Shown here in pieces: positions 35,993 to 36,643 of a stretch of 36,643 nucleotides of DNA; position 1 is the stretch's first letter; the number at the start of each line of letters is the position of its first letter. The position numbers were made by a program, and so were the translations under genes. The notes beneath the pieces are model-generated. The model was not told the origin of the DNA. It searched no databases and saw nothing but the letters and a program-made list of their open reading frames with translations. The DNA comes from Gammaproteobacteria bacterium. Lineage in GTDB: Bacteria > Pseudomonadota > Gammaproteobacteria > Methylococcales > DRLZ01. The stretch is taken from NCBI GenBank assembly GCA_022600935.1, contig JAHZJL010000151.1:1-36643 (forward strand). The letters are read 5' to 3'.

Positions 35993-36281
35993 CGGCCGGC
36001 TAACCGGTTATCACTGAAACACAAATCTGAATTGTCAGTTACAAGACATCATAGTCCAGAAGGTGCTTCATGCTGACACGGTTTCAGACATTTTAGAGTT
36101 GTTAAATTTTCGGGTCTGGCAGTTACGCCATGGATACCAGTCTGAGCATGAAAAACATGCTACTGTTAAGATCAAGATTAACCATTTGTGAGTGGACTTG
36201 CAAGAGTCAGACGCGATATAAACAGTTAAATCAAAATCAATACTATGGCGTCACAAATGTGTATAGCAGGCAGACTTTTGA
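35993..36281. other. intergenic region before the tRNA, no gene seen
   Basis: This 289-base stretch between the membrane protein gene and the tRNA 3' end shows no credible coding frame. An open frame on the + strand at 36130-36387 runs antisense through the tRNA and is rejected. No strong terminator for the tRNA is visible. Confidence 0.4.
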
Positions 36282-36358
36282 TGGCGTCCCCAAGGGGACT
36301 CGAACCCCTGTTACCGGCGTGAGAGGCCGATGTCCTGGACCAACTAGACGATGGGGAC
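36282..36358 (-). tRNA. tRNA-Glu (anticodon CTC)
   Basis: Read on the complement, the sequence begins GTCCCCATCGTCTAG and ends TTGGGGACG followed by encoded CCA. The acceptor stem pairs fully. The T arm is AGGGG-TTCGAGT-CCCCT. The anticodon loop CTCTCAC between CGGC and GCCG gives anticodon CTC (codon GAG). Overall it closely resembles E. coli tRNA-Glu(UUC), apart from the wobble base and one extra D-loop base. The discriminator is G. Confidence 0.93.
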
Positions 36359-36593
36359 GTAAACAGCTAGCTATTATCTTATCATAATTCAGTTGAATGC
36401 CCGGTGTCTGCTGATTCTGGTATCGAAGTATATTTCTGGTTTTCTGGGTATTTTCAAAAAGACTGAAATCAGATACAGAATCATCAGTGCGTTGAGATAA
36501 TCAACCCCGGAATGCTATGATTGACTGTAGTTGTCTGTTTGAATAAGCAAATAAAAGATATTCAGATTCAAATGAAATCAAGGAGAATTAACG

Positions 36594-36643
36594 ATTGCGA
36601 TTTTGGGAATAATAAAAAAAATGATTGGTAAGACTGATGGTGC
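36594..36643 (+). CDS. possible 5' end of a gene with non-ATG start (truncated by window edge)
   Basis: AGGAG at 36581-36585 is followed, 8 bases later, by a frame that reads ATT-start then AILGIIKKMIGKTDG to the edge with no stop. The amphipathic, basic N-terminus looks like a real protein start. In-frame alternatives are TTG 36603 and ATG 36621, but only the ATT is well spaced from the AGGAG. About 16 codons are visible, too few to name a family. Confidence 0.35.
   Translation, partial: MAILGIIKKMIGKTDG

Noticed and set aside
36130-36387. 85-codon open frame on the + strand at the tRNA
   Set aside because: It crosses the tRNA-Glu gene antisense; part of its protein is simply the translated tRNA complement.

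Overview
The window looks like chromosomal DNA of a free-living gammaproteobacterium. The evidence is RecB/RecD, Aat, an asd-fimV pair, the EpmB/EF-P/EpmA modification set and a FkpA/Mip-type FKBP. By eye the base composition is moderately AT-rich. A block in the order mxaRSACKL, known from methylotrophs, suggests a relative of methylotrophic gammaproteobacteria. That is an inference: no methanol dehydrogenase gene lies in the window.

Layout. (1) 1-4.6 kb, + strand: the 3' part of recB overlapping recD (DNA repair helicase-nuclease). (2) 4.6-13.4 kb, all - strand: a tightly coupled exopolysaccharide or O-antigen cluster. In transcription order it holds a sulfotransferase, two GT4 glycosyltransferases, a Wzy/ligase-type membrane protein, two more glycosyltransferases, a six-hairpin (alpha/alpha toroid) protein and a WecG/TagA/GumM-type glycosyltransferase. 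No initiating transferase, flippase or export gene is present. (3) 13.4-14.5 kb: a REP-associated tyrosine transposase (RAYT, Y1/HUH type) embedded in many copies of a GGGTCAGACTC-type repeat, which runs into the 5' end of the sulfotransferase gene. (4) 14.6-19.9 kb, - strand: mxaR-S-A-C-K-L, a MoxR ATPase plus three VWA-fold proteins and two membrane-anchored partners.

(5) 20.1-25.3 kb: a periplasmic FKBP prolyl isomerase with a strong terminator (+), then on the - strand an erythromycin-esterase-like protein, aat, a COG3146/DUF482 acyltransferase-like protein and trxB. (6) 25.5-32.6 kb, + strand: asd, fimV (with internal tandem repeats and a strong terminator), a di-haem cytochrome c peroxidase and a 5'-nucleotidase. 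(7) 32.6-35.3 kb: epmB divergent from efp-epmA, a nearly complete EF-P beta-lysylation locus. (8) 35.3 kb to the end: a small membrane protein, a tRNA-Glu with a CTC anticodon (-), and at the right edge a possible gene start on a non-standard codon.

The most notable regions are the mxa module without its usual dehydrogenase, the RAYT repeat nest that may have rewritten the start of the sulfotransferase gene, and the sulfotransferase-containing polysaccharide cluster. Start codons were chosen by eye from family alignments and junction geometry; uncertain ones are marked.
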